Assembly: GCA_028023455.1 (NCBI GenBank)
Contig: JAQFVV010006273.1
Coordinates: forward strand, 5,377,128 to 5,441,127
DNA length: 64,000 bases
From: Epiperipatus broadwayi
Taxonomy: Eukaryota; Onychophora; Udeonychophora; Euonychophora; Peripatidae
Reading direction: 5' to 3'
Under the pieces are notes generated by a model that did no database searches, was not told the DNA's origin, and saw nothing but the letters and a program-made list of their open reading frames with translations. The translations under genes were made by a program, and so were the position numbers. Below, piece by piece: positions 46,071 through 58,969 of this stretch. Positions within the stretch are counted from its first letter, which is position 1, and each line of letters starts with the position of its first letter.

Positions 46071-48900
46071 TTTACTAATGTTTCATTTTAATTATGGTTC
46101 TTATTTTCTTTCATTATAAAAGATTATGTGGCATTCTATCTGCAGTAATTCATTAACATTAAAATTGATCCTTATCATTTAAAAAGGTCATTAAACTATG
46201 TGCCAAAAAAGGCTTTTTATACGTAATTATTATTTTTAATATATATAATTATATAGCTATTGTATATGTTTTTTTATTATAATTTATATAAAAAAACAGC
46301 ATAATGGACTTTATTAATTTCCATTTTTGATATTTTATAACAAGATATATTCATGTAGAAAAAATTGATATAAAAAAAGAATTAGATGAAACATTTCTTT
46401 TTTTGGTAAATATAGTTTAAATGAGTTATTAAATAAATATTATGCAAAAATAAAATTTGTATTGGGAGTAACAAAGCTTGTTGAATCAGAATTATTGATG
46501 ACATTGAAACACTTGAAAAAATTAAAAATAAGCTTAACCAAATGTACAACCGAATTGATAATTATGTAAAAAAAATACTAGGAAATTAAACTATAGGAAT
46601 AAAAATCATTGGTTAAAAATCATTATGAGTAATCTTTAGGCAACATTTATAAAGTACTCAATGATTTAAATACTTAGAATATTGTTTATTTGCGGCATTA
46701 GCACAACATTATATGATTTGGTATAGTGACAGATTAGCAGATTTTGAAGTTTAATGTTACTAATCTAGTCCAGATCTGACCAGTACAGATCTGTCCATCA
46801 CTTGTAACTTCTTATGAACTTCTGAATAATAAAGCTATTCACGTATTTTTTATATATATTGAAGAATGTTATTCAATAGTTTTATATAATGTAAGGGACT
46901 TTAATAACGCTGTAAAAGTATAATACCTGCTATAAAAAATATTATATATAATATATAAATAAAGAATTTAACGGTAAAAATATTATATTTGAAATTCTTT
47001 AGAATTTAAAATATATTTTACCAGTAAATTGTTTATTTATATTATATACATAAAAAGGACAAATGATAAATTATTAGCACTATAGAAGTATTGAAATAAA
47101 TTTAAGAAAATTATGGTGAAAAAAAGAGATTAGTCTGGGGATGTATTCTGAGGTAGTAATTATAAAAGAAGACTAACAAGAGGAAGACAAAAAAAAAAAA
47201 AAAACTTATTTAAGAATCTTTAGCAGAAAATAATTCCAAGGTAGAAAGATTAATAAAAGGTAGTTTGTTTTGTTACACTAAATCTGACTTTTTGATAAAT
47301 TATTAATGATGTTCAAGAAAGATGATAATGATCATTACATCCCTTTTAATGTAATGTATTTCAATTAAGTGTGATTTATGTTTATTTATTGCAAGCTAAC
47401 TTATAACCACCGAACGTTTTGTACTCATTTGAGAATATATACTTCACATAACTGCATTCATAGTTATTACTAATTATTATTATTAGTCTTAAAAAGTTGA
47501 TTACTTATTTCATGCATTTATCTTACCTTAAAAGTTAAAAATGTATATCTAGACTGATAATGCTATAATAATTTTTAGTCTCATAAATATAGGAATAGTT
47601 ATTAATGTATTAAATTAGAAATGGATATCAAAATTATGAATGCAAAAAGTTTGACATTTATAAATTAATTTGTAACAGTATGATCCTGATAAATATTGAA
47701 TAAATAATGAAATTACGTATAAGAAATTGTGATGTGGGCCAATGAAGAGTACTGGTTTAGCATGAAGTAAATCTTAAATATCTTTAATTTTTTTTTTTTT
47801 CAGAAATCTTTATTTTTGCTTTAAGATGTGTAATGTAGTGGCCATTTTAAGTATATATATATATAATATTTTAATATGCTAAGAATAAATGTTAAACTTT
47901 AGAATAACAGATCAGGACTATTATATCAAAAAAAGATTCTTTTTCTGTTTTTTTTCTTTCTCTATAAAATACACAAACTTTTTATAATCACTCTCTTATA
48001 AAACATACACATACATTCTTAACTATTCTTTCTCCGTCCCTTGCACACATTTCACAATATAATTATAAACGTCATCGATATACTGAAACGTGTCTTTTCG
48101 AGATTAATTCAGTTTTTTGATTCATCATCCCATGTCGGACCATAGCACTAGTAAGGCTGATAAATGTAACCATCTCATACACAGTTTCTCTATGATGAAC
48201 TGTGTGAGAAACCTTTGACCTGTAGAGTAATATTTAAAATCCATATTTACTACTTCTAGAGAGTATCTACATTTTTATATCAGCTGTGTTCTACTCTACA
48301 CAATATCAGTAAAGTATCACTTTAATAAATAGTCAATTCTATCTCGGAAAGATATTTTTTAAAACCTGAATTTAAAAAAGATAATTAACAATGAAACATT
48401 AAATACAGTTATTTTAATTTTTTAATAAGATATAATTGTTTTGGGAGAATAATTAGGTGGGCGCAAATATTTAATTTCCGACGCTAGTTATTTATTTTAT
48501 GCAATATTCACTGATGATAAACATAACACTGTATTACATTTTCTGTTGCGTTAATATATAATAAACAACTTGTTTAAAATAAATAAATAAAGCAAAATGA
48601 AATGAAATAAAAAAATATAAAAAAGCAAGTGACTATAAGAAATTTTTTAATGTATAAATAATAACCAATTAGTTCAAAATATTTTTCATAAATAATAAAA
48701 AATGATGGGGTATTTCTTTTAATACTAAGTGTTTCACTTTTTCAACCAAGTTTTTAACTTTATTTATTTAATTGGTTGCATCACTAGGGAAATTTTTATT
48801 TAATCACAGAAAACTTTTTTTTTTTTTTTGCCAAATGTTTTATTTTATATGTACACCTATTAACAGCATTTAATGTTTTGAAGAAGAGATATCATTATAA
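46071..48900. other. AT-rich stretch without a supported gene
   Basis: A short Arg/Lys-rich plus-strand segment near 47105-47200 ('RRLTRGRQKKKK') faintly resembles the basic C-terminus of RTE-type ORF2 but is too short to call. A small perfect hairpin occurs near 48178-48215 ('acacagtt'...'aactgtgtg'). Otherwise nothing. Confidence 0.45.
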
Positions 48901-48952
48901 TAATGATGATGATGGTGGTGGTGGTGATGATGATGATAATAATTATTATTGA
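48901..48952 (+). repeat. imperfect trinucleotide microsatellite (ATG/GTG/ATA)
   Basis: A run of 'atgatgatgatggtggtggt' followed by 'gatgatgatgataataat'. Confidence 0.85.
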
Positions 48953-49760
48953 ACTTACTATTGTTTTTAAAATCCAGAGACATACGAGTAATTTTTTTGT
49001 TTAGAACTTTTTTTTTCTGTTTACATAGAAAATGAAATCTTTTTAATTAGGTAATAATATTCAGTCAAGAGGAGGGTTGTTTTTTGACCGGTATTTAAAA
49101 TTTAGTTATATAAATAAAATATATGCGCAATTAATTCGATTAAATATTCTGTAAATCATCAATTTTATATTGCAAATAAAGTTTGATTAGGCAGGATATT
49201 AAAAAAATATATCAATGATCAACAAATGATGGTTTTAAATTGGATTCCAATACATTTTAAAAGATTTTGAAGAAATATTTTTCATTTTGTAGTGGATTGA
49301 TATTGATAAAAATGATTTTAATTATGTTTTACAGTGACGTGTGCTTGTGAATCAGTTTTCAATTATTCTAATCTAAAATTAATAATGTGTGTGAAAAGTG
49401 AAGGCAAAATTTTTCAGGCTAGTGAACAAATTCCAAATAATATCTTAATTTGTGTAACTATTTCATAGTCAACTTAGTTACTCATCTAATAGTAAATAAA
49501 CATTAACGTGCATGTAGCGGTTTTTATCTGGAGAGTAAATCAAGAAAAAATACCCGTATCACAGTCAGCTATATATTCAATATTCTCAATGCTTGAAGGA
49601 TATACATTCATTAGAGAACTATTAAAATCATCTAACATAATTTTGTTACATTATTTTTTATTACTGTATAAAGTTCAGTTTTTTAAAGATAGATAAATAT
49701 TTAAACCAAACAAGATCGTATATATAATTTCTATATAAATAATTTGTGGCAGTATGATAC
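48953..49760. other. AT-rich stretch without a supported gene
   Basis: A 62-residue plus frame at 49508-49696 has no motif. No repeats recognised. Confidence 0.5.
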
Positions 49761-49761
49761 T

Positions 49762-50560
49762 TTTTTTTCCAAAATGGGTTTATTGATCAAACGATACAAT
49801 TATATGGATAAAATAGAAGTCCAATGAGACCTAGAATATGGACTAATCTTCTGTATTTTCTTAAATAACCTTTATCTTTGAAATTAAAGTAAAGAGGAGA
49901 GAAAACATAAAAATACATTCTCTAAGCAAAGTTGCTCAGCTTACACATTCAAAATTATTAAATTAACAGAACAAGATAATATATGGATGAAACAATAGTA
50001 AATATTAACAATTAGTTGATCAAATGATACAAATTATATTGATAAAACAGAGAGAAAACATATAAATACATACTATAATCAAACTTGCTCAGCTTAAACA
50101 TTCAAAGTGATTAAATCAGTGGAAAAACACAATATACAGATGAAATAATAGTCAATATGAACAATTAGTTAATTAAACCTATCAAGGCCAATCATTTCTT
50201 ATGTGATGGGGCTAGTCTACTATCTCTTTCCTTTATTGTTTTGATATTCTTGATAAATATTTGCAGCACATCAATGTTATTAAAATCAAACAGGAGTACA
50301 CATTTCGTTAACCCATATACTAAACAACAAGAAGGTCACACTCCTTATCTCTGCAAATATTCCAGATTTGATTCCCTGAATCAACATTGTCACTAAAGAG
50401 ACTTTTTTGTATATTGAATAAATCATGGTTCTACATTTCTGAAATGCAAGGCATCTGATGAAAATATGCTCGGTAGTATCATCCTCCCTATGACCCAATG
50501 AGCATATGGAATCAGAGGTATAACCTCTATAAATTGTTAGAAAGCTTCCTCTGGGGAGGC
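49762..50560 (-). mobile_element. LINE 3' end: ORF2 C-terminus plus 3' UTR
   Basis: On the minus strand the frame at 50286-50498 begins 'MGHREDDTTEHIFIRCLAF', just after an upstream 'CSL'. This gives the C..(C/G)H...(T)EHiF..C Cys/His motif found near the C-terminus of many LINE ORF2 proteins. It continues 'IKSGIFAEIRS' to a stop at 50286. Downstream, the 3' UTR contains a tandem repeat and ends with AATAAA-like 'caataaacccattttgg' followed by a poly-A of 8 (49762-49769). The RT domain upstream is missing or unrecognisable, so the copy is 5'-truncated. The LINE clade is unassigned. Confidence 0.6.
49785..50170 (-). repeat. tandem repeat in the LINE 3' UTR
   Basis: Two units share 'gatcaaacgatacaattata', 'gagagaaaacata.aaatac', 'gcaaagttgctcagcttaca' and 'caattagtt': about 49785-50013 and 50014-50170. 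The second lacks about 75 bp near its start. Confidence 0.75.
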
Positions 50561-51405
50561 TTTATGCCAATAATCACTTACATAACAAATTTTATGATAG
50601 AAGACTCTTTATAACACAATTATAGGCATCTAATTACACCAAAAATCTAAATAATACCTAAAATTAAAGAGAATAATTTGTATTCTTAAAATATATCAGA
50701 TTGTTAATAGGAATAAGAAAAGATATTTATTTAAGTACATATTCTTATGTTTATAGAATATCAAAAGTATATTTTAAAAAAATCAATTGTATAAAATTGT
50801 AAATATACAAATTATCTCAAATAGTTTAAATCGATAAAAACAACATTATTTTTTGAAATAATATCTAAATCTACGGAGTGAAAATATTTACTTTTATGCA
50901 TAATCAAAACATTAAAGAAACATTATAAACTATTTTTATGTCAAATGCATTTTACATATTAATAAAGTAATAATATTTCTGTTTAAAGACATGGATAAGA
51001 AACAAGTATTTTATTTTATTTTTTCATGACTAAAGTATAAAATAATTGAAGACAAACAATTAATTCTTAGTTTTAATATAAAAAGGAATAGAAAATGTCT
51101 CTTATGACAATGACTCCTACATTTACAAAACTACTGAAATTTATAATATAAAAGTCTTTCTTTAAACACAATCTTATTCTGAGAAAAAGATATTGCATTT
51201 AGTTTAGTAAAAGAAAATATTTGAATTGTAATCGCTCTAGATAAAACAGATATATTTGATGATTCTTAGATTTTTATCTAATGAGCTAAAGTTTTTCAGT
51301 TAATTTATTCAAGTAGTATTTGTACTAGAGATCTTAATATGCATTTAAATGGTAACGATTAGTAAAATTAAAACATGCAGTAATTTTTTATATTAGAATT
51401 GTAAA
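50561..51405. other. AT-rich stretch without a supported gene
   Basis: No motif or repeat recognised. Confidence 0.6.
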
Positions 51406-51738
51406 TGGTAAACCACTAAACATCACATAATCACTATTTCTTATGCTAGCACATAACTGTTCTTAAAACAGGCAACACTCTCCATACAGTAGTGCCACTC
51501 AGTGCCAACCAAATCCAAAGCTTTTCACTGATGAAGGCCACAGGCCAAAAACTAGTCTGGGGATATTGGATGAGTAGGCACTAGATGGAGATTCTTGCAC
51601 AAGCCTTCTGGCATCCATTGATTACTCTGGTTGACACTGAGTGGCACTACTGTATGGAGAGTTTTGCCTGTCTTAATAACAGTTATGTGCTAGCATAAAA
51701 AATAGTGATATGTGATGTTTAGTGGTTTAACACCAATC
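51406..51738 (+). mobile_element. family-A element with ~100-bp inverted arms and central hammerhead motif
   Basis: The left arm (about 51406-51510) includes 'aaccactaaacatcacataa', 'ttatgctagcacataactgt' and 'ccatacagtagtgccactca'. The right arm (about 51632-51738) is its inverted copy with few changes. Between them lie about 120 bp carrying the hammerhead-like region and 'atccattgattactctgg'. The family has members at 16.1, 17.1 and 51.9-52.1 kb. There is no coding capacity. Inverted-repeat ends and a ribozyme resemble the terminal repeats of Penelope-like elements or small retrozyme-type elements; which applies is not decided by the sequence. Confidence 0.8.
51509..51573 (+). ncRNA. hammerhead-ribozyme-like motif (family A), box 2 mutated
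   Basis: CTGATGA (51528-51534) is intact, stem II is GGCC-ACA-GGCC, and box 2 reads AAAA instead of GAAA, followed by CTAGTC with GUC at 51555-51557. Helix I pairs UUUUCA with UGGGGA (three wobbles) and AUCCAA with UUGGAU. Loss of G12 should abolish cleavage, but the 16.1-kb copy keeps GAAA, so the family consensus has both boxes. This is a structural reading, untested. Confidence 0.6.
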
Positions 51739-51912
51739 CTGCTTAATAGGATAGTGGTGGCTATGGTTATTAAAGAGTCAAAGACACCAAAATATTTAGG
51801 TATTGAACTGGGTTCAGACTCATATGACTATATAAGCTATTGAGCTTACATTGAAAATATTGTGTTTCAACTTTATTCTCATAGTTTTGTAGTTAAGTAG
51901 AGATAAAAGGTG

Positions 51913-52105
51913 ACTGGTGGAGGATTGCATTAGATCCTAAGATCTAGGTGCAGTGCTCTCAGATCCAAAGTTTCTCACTAATGTAGGCCACAAGTCTGGG
52001 GATATTGGATGAGTAGGCACTAGCCTTCTGGCATCCATTGATTACTCTGGTTGGCACTGACTGGCACTACTGTATGGAGAGTTTTGCCTGCTTTAATAAT
52101 TGTAA
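51913..52105 (+). repeat. family-A repeat, second direct copy
   Basis: Contains 'gcattagatcctaagatcta', 'gctctcagatccaaag', 'ggatattggatgagtaggca', 'atccattgattactctggtt' and 'ggcactactgtatggagag'. The ribozyme region has a deletion between stem II and the GUC triplet, and box 1 reads CTAATGT, so no functional core remains. It lies about 175 bp after the preceding copy in the same orientation. Confidence 0.8.
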
Positions 52106-53904
<1,799 letters not shown>

Positions 53905-54357
53905 TAAAACATTAAAAATAATTTCACAATGACAATTTGTGCATTATACATACATACTCATACCAAGCAGGGAAAATTCCTAATGTCCATACATTCTTGT
54001 CATCGCAGATGTTATTATTATGTGATTATTCCAATAATATACAAATGTAGATGAGCTGGTTACAAACATGCATTTACCAGTGTGGTGAGTTTATGAGCTT
54101 TTTACCTCTGAGATTAAAGTCAAGAAACACCATGGTCTTTCTTTTCAGTTGCATGATTGCTTTTAACTGAAATATCAGTTGTGAATAAATATGTGCATGA
54201 ATGATTTTTTAAGAAATGTTTGCAATAATAAAAGATAAAAAATAAATCATGGTGCTTATTTCCAGGAGGTTGTAAAGTCACCATCCAAGTTAGCAATTAG
54301 TGGTCAAGGATAAAGAGTATAAGAAGCCCCTGATTATGGATCCAGATTTGCCATCTG

Positions 54358-55880
54358 GTGATCTTTTATTCATGTATTTATATCTGCAAGTCACTTTCAA
54401 GTGAACAAAGATTGCAAAAACTAAAAGAACTGATTATACTAAATGGAAAATTATTGAGCTTTGTGAAGTTAGAAGACAAGGTGAAGAGAATCAATTTAAA
54501 ATATGGACACATACTATACTACAAAAGCATAAACATTGGAAGTATAAGTGGAGTAAAATTCATATAAATAAAAAGTATCAAAACAACACTGTGGATATTG
54601 ATAGTATACCAGACAACTTAATAACAGATACTAAATGCATATAATTCCAGTTTATGACCTGGCAAGTTCTCATAGTGATGAAATAGTAGAGGAATGTTAT
54701 ATGGATGTACAAAAGGTTTTTGATGAGACCAAATAACATTTTTAAATTGTTATGGGAGACATTAATACTAGAAGTGATAAACAATTGAAAGATGAAAGTG
54801 TTGTAGGTAAATTTGGTTGTGGTGATAAAAATGAAGGGAGGACATAGACTTGTGAAGTTTTCACACACAAAAAAAAACTTTATATTATGAACCTTTTTTT
54901 TAAAAAATGCTAAATATAAATTAACATGGAAGCATCCAAATAAAGGTACAGGAGAATTGAATTATATTTTGACTAACAGGAAATATCTATTCCAACATTG
55001 CAATGTTCTTATAAAATTCAACATAGGAAGTGATCATTGATTAGTGAGATGTAAGATACATATTAATGCAGAACTAGAAAACCAAAAATTATTAAGGAAA
55101 ACAATATTCACAATTGATATTTCTAATTTTCAGAAATATTTCAAACAATTTAAATTATAACTTGCAAATCATTTTTAAATATTAACGGATTTTGAACATG
55201 ACTCTGATGAATGAAATCAATATCAAGATAACTGATACACTTTTAAAAACTGCAACAAAGATGGTTGGTACAATAAAGCAGCAATTGTTCAGTAAAATTT
55301 CTACTGAAAATAGAGAATTTATGAAAAAAAGAAAATGAAATTTATACACACAATGCATTAAGAAGGATTGAATATGTAGACTTTTGTAAAATGGGTGAAG
55401 AAAAGTTGATAATGAGATGTAAACTAGCAAAGAAAATTATAAAAAAAGAGTGTAAAACAACATTTTGGTATTAGTATCAAACTTATTTCTGCAATAAGAA
55501 AAAAGATGGCATTATTACAAGAATTTTATCAAAAATTATTTAGTAATAACGAACAAGGAAAATTACCCCCAACAATTACTATAGAATTTTCTAGGATTTC
55601 AAATAAAGAACTGCAACATGCAATTAAATTTATGAAGAAGGGAAAAGCTCCAGGTAATGATGGAATTACAGTTGATATCTTAAAAAAGGCAGATGAAGAA
55701 ATAAAAAAGCTTTTAGCAAAGTTATATCCCAAATGTCTAAATGATAGAGAGATGTACCAGATAATTGAAAGAATATAATGTTAATATTAATATTTTAAAA
55801 AGGTGATAAAAAGATATTATAGAGTCTTTTATCAAATTTATACAAAATTTTTACCAAGATAATTATAACCCTTTTACAGC
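54358..55880 (+). pseudogene. RTE-type LINE ORF2, 5' half (endonuclease to start of RT)
   Basis: Successive plus-strand blocks read 'KYGHILYYKSINIGSISGV' (54358-54567), 'MGDINTRSDKQ' (54752, the gDfNa.vG block), 'KKLYIMNLFF', 'ELNYILTNRKYLFQ' (the EIDyil block) and 'GSDH.LVRCKIHINAEL'. Together these give the apurinic-type endonuclease of RTE/BovB-like LINEs in order. A 90-residue frame (55506-55778) then has 'ISNKELQHAIKFMKKGKAPG' and 'NDGITVDILKK', the first RT block, followed by remnants of 'KGDKK...LLSNLYKIFTKII'. Frame changes separate the blocks, and the copy stops before the RT catalytic box. Inactive. Confidence 0.8.
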
Positions 55881-56295
55881 GAATTTTGAATTTCCGAATA
55901 AAAATAATATAAACAAATTAAAACATACAAATAATAAAAAAATAATAGAATAAATATATTAAGTAATAAACATCTAAATGAAATAAGAAATAATGATGAT
56001 TTAAATAAATTTATGAAATTAGACAAATGTAAAAAGGTAAACAAGGAAATGTAGAAAATATATACACAGGGAAACAAATAATTTATTAAAGCAAGATTAT
56101 AGCAACACAAATTTGGCAATTTTTTTTATTAATAAACAAACAGAAACATGGGTAATATATATTTGATAAAAATGATATTAAAATAATGTTTTATTAAAAA
56201 TAAAATAGAAAGAAAAATAAAAAAAAGTCTATACATAAAAAAATCCAATAATAATAATAATTCAATCTAAAATTATTAAAAGTTAACTAATTGAC
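55881..56295. other. AT-rich junction between two opposed LINE fragments
   Basis: No recognisable coding block. It separates the plus-strand 5' half from the minus-strand 3' half. Short runs of 'aataataataa' occur. Confidence 0.5.
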
Positions 56296-56299
56296 AAAA

Positions 56300-57480
56300 C
56301 AACATGCACATCATCATCATTTTGAATCATTATCAATCTACTGCACAATGAAAATCTCTTTAAGCTCAGTCCATCTTCTCCATATCACCCCAACACACTT
56401 GTTTACTTCATCTATCCATCTCACATGCAGTCTCCTTTTAGGCTTTTACAATCTTTTTGATCTGTGTATGATTTCAACTATCCATTTATTATCATCACAT
56501 TTAACAATATGTATGGCCCAGCACCACTTCAGTCTCTTAATTATTTCAATAATGTCAGTAAAACCTGTTTGTTCTTTCACCTATGAATTTAATTTTTGGT
56601 CTCTTTTTGTTACTCCTAACATGCATTTCTTCATACTTTGTTAGATGGTCTGAAATCTCCGTACTACTCTTCTGTTAAGTGTCCAGTAACAAATGTAAAA
56701 CACATTTATTAAAAACTTTATTTTTTAAATACATAGGTATATTTCCTTTTAATATTAAGCACTCCAATAAAGTTTAAGCCTATGATTAATTTCATCCATT
56801 ATGTTTTCATCTGTAGAAATAATGTGACCAAAGTATTTGTCTAAGTCATCATTATCAATCATTATATTATTATTTTGAGAAAGTCCATTAAAAATTACTT
56901 TAGTCTTTTCAACATTTATCTTTATACCTTCTTACTTTCATCTGATAATTCATGCAACATTTCCTGAAACTCTTAAGCATTATTTGAAAAACAAGTACAC
57001 CATTTTCAAAATTTTAATGACTTAAATAATCTCCATTCACTTTTACTTCTTTAGTTTCCCATTTTAATTCACAAAATACATTCTGCAAAATTGCTGTAAA
57101 ACGTTTTGGAGATATAGAGTCACCTTGTCCTGCACCCTTCTCATTGCTAATCTTCTAAGTATTAAGTAATCTAATTGTTGCTGTTGCACTTTTATAAATA
57201 GTCTTCAGAAATTACAATATCATTGATTTATATCTTGATGATCCAATTCTTTAATAACTGAAGAAATTCTTATAGAATCAAATGCCTTTTCATAATCTAC
57301 AAACCCAAAGCATAATGGCAACTCATATTTATTGGTTGTTTCTATAATTGTTCTCAATACATGAATATGATCCATTGTAATAAAACCACTTTTAAAAACA
57401 GTTTATTCTCTAGGTTGGTTAAAATCCAAAGTTTGCTATAGACAAGTTGTAATTATCTTCATAAAAAATTTGTATAGAAC
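56300..57480 (-). pseudogene. RTE-type LINE ORF2, 3' half (RT palm to C-terminus)
   Basis: Minus-strand blocks from right to left: 'LPLCFGFVDYEKAFDSIRIS' (about 57330-57270, the palm A block), 'GAGQGDSISPKRFTAIL' (RT block B), a degraded region where FADD should be, 'DKYFGHIISTDENIMDEINH' (about 56850-56790), and near 56560-56300 a 'R.vRWIDEVNKCVGVIW'-like basic C-terminal region. This is the complement in content of the plus-strand fragment at 54358-55880, but lies inverted. Several frame changes and loss of the catalytic Asp pair make it inactive. Confidence 0.8.
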
Positions 57481-58845
57481 TAATACAGGCAGCAATATAT
57501 ATATACTTAATACAAATGCAGCTATATGTATTAAAATTACATATTTGAATACAAAATATAAGATAAAAAATGGAAATAAAATATAAAATTAATAATATAA
57601 AATTATTTTTGAGTTTGTATAATATTTACCTTTCAGCTAAGAAATTTAAAACAAAGTTATGCCATTCAAATTGTTAAACTTTTGTGTTTGTTTATTTTCA
57701 AAAAATAAACTTATTTTCCAGAAATAATTTTGATATTTTAATTTATTTATTAAACTATTAGCTTTCCAAATAAAAACAATCTTAAATGTAATATAATAAT
57801 TTGCAAATAAACAAAAAAAGTATATTAAATTGAAATAATTACCAAAATATATATATTTTAATCCCTGTGGCAAAAAAAAAAAAAAAACAACAAACATATC
57901 TTGAATAAATAAAACTTAATAATGTATCAGTTATCGTATAGAATAAAAATTTAAATGAAAGTTATCAAATTCGCAACTTGGGCAAACACTACGCACATGT
58001 GAGAATAAAAAATTGGGGTGGGGGGCTAAGAATAATCTCTAGTTTAATAAATGATCAGAGAAAATTATTACTGTATTTTTACAATGTGGTTTATGTCAAG
58101 ATTGTAAGTGCAGAATGTTTGACACTTGTAATCAAACTATATTAAATTGCTTTCTATATAATACTAAACAAGTGATGAAAACATGTGTAAGAGATTGTAA
58201 TCGGGTTAAATGAGTATGAATTGCTCATCTTAAGGATCACATATCTTTTTCACAATTCTTAAAGTGTGATAGTTTACAAGTTTGAAATACATAGATATAT
58301 AATATTTTTTGAGATTAATTCATTGCGACTGATTTTAAATATAATTAATGAGCAAAAAAAAGTATACCTAAAAATATGTATACGAAATTAAATTATAGTA
58401 TAAGCTATGTGATTCTAACTCCCTTGATTAAAGTAGTTACGTCAAAAATGCATTCTGAGTGAGAGATGTTAATCTGCCTTCTAGACTGATGGTTATTTGT
58501 GTATGATTGAGCTAAGATGAAAGATGCATTGTGATATGAATAAAACTTGAATATATATATATTTGATAATTAGTATTATATATATATATAAACTGAAATG
58601 GAAGTAATTATCTCCTACTGGGTTATGTGACATCAAAACAATGAAAAAGAAAATGGTACTATTTCCTCTTTAAGTTCTTTAGTTGTTTTGAAGTCATGTA
58701 ACTCAGTTGGAGATAGTTACTTTTGTTTCAATTATAGATATATTTTTTTAAAAAGTTATAATTATTTATTATTACACACACATATATAATGCTAACTATC
58801 AAATTCTATGTTTTGCTATTATAAACCAATGAATAAAAGTAATAA
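57481..58845. other. AT-rich stretch without a supported gene
   Basis: Contains short TA microsatellites near 58552 and 58578 and a poly-G/T patch near 58015. The 83-residue minus frame at 57646-57897 is Phe/Lys/Asn-rich chance sequence. Confidence 0.5.
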
Positions 58846-58848
58846 TAA

Positions 58849-58959
58849 GCGTTGTTAGCCAAGAGGTCAGCGCAGCAGCCTTGCAAGCAAGCAGTTGGTT
58901 GCAGACGGTTGTTGCGGGTTCACCTCCCGGCCGATGCTATGACATATGGAAAAAAAAAT
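58849..58959 (+). repeat. tRNA-derived SINE (family 2) with perfect target duplication
   Basis: The A box TAGCCAAGAGG matches TRGYNNARNGG exactly, and 'gcgggttcacctcccgg' is a B-box/T-arm region. The 3' part ends 'gctatgacatatggaaaaaa', sharing the tail of the family-1 SINEs although the tRNA-like head differs. GTAATAATAA flanks both sides (58839-58848 and 58960-58969), a perfect 10-bp target duplication. Confidence 0.92.
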
Positions 58960-58969
58960 GTAATAATAA

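Noticed and set aside
48178-48235. ATGATGA...GAAAC string resembling hammerhead boxes
   Set aside because: The segment instead forms a simple hairpin (acacagtt/aactgtgtg), and the box 1 cytosine is missing.
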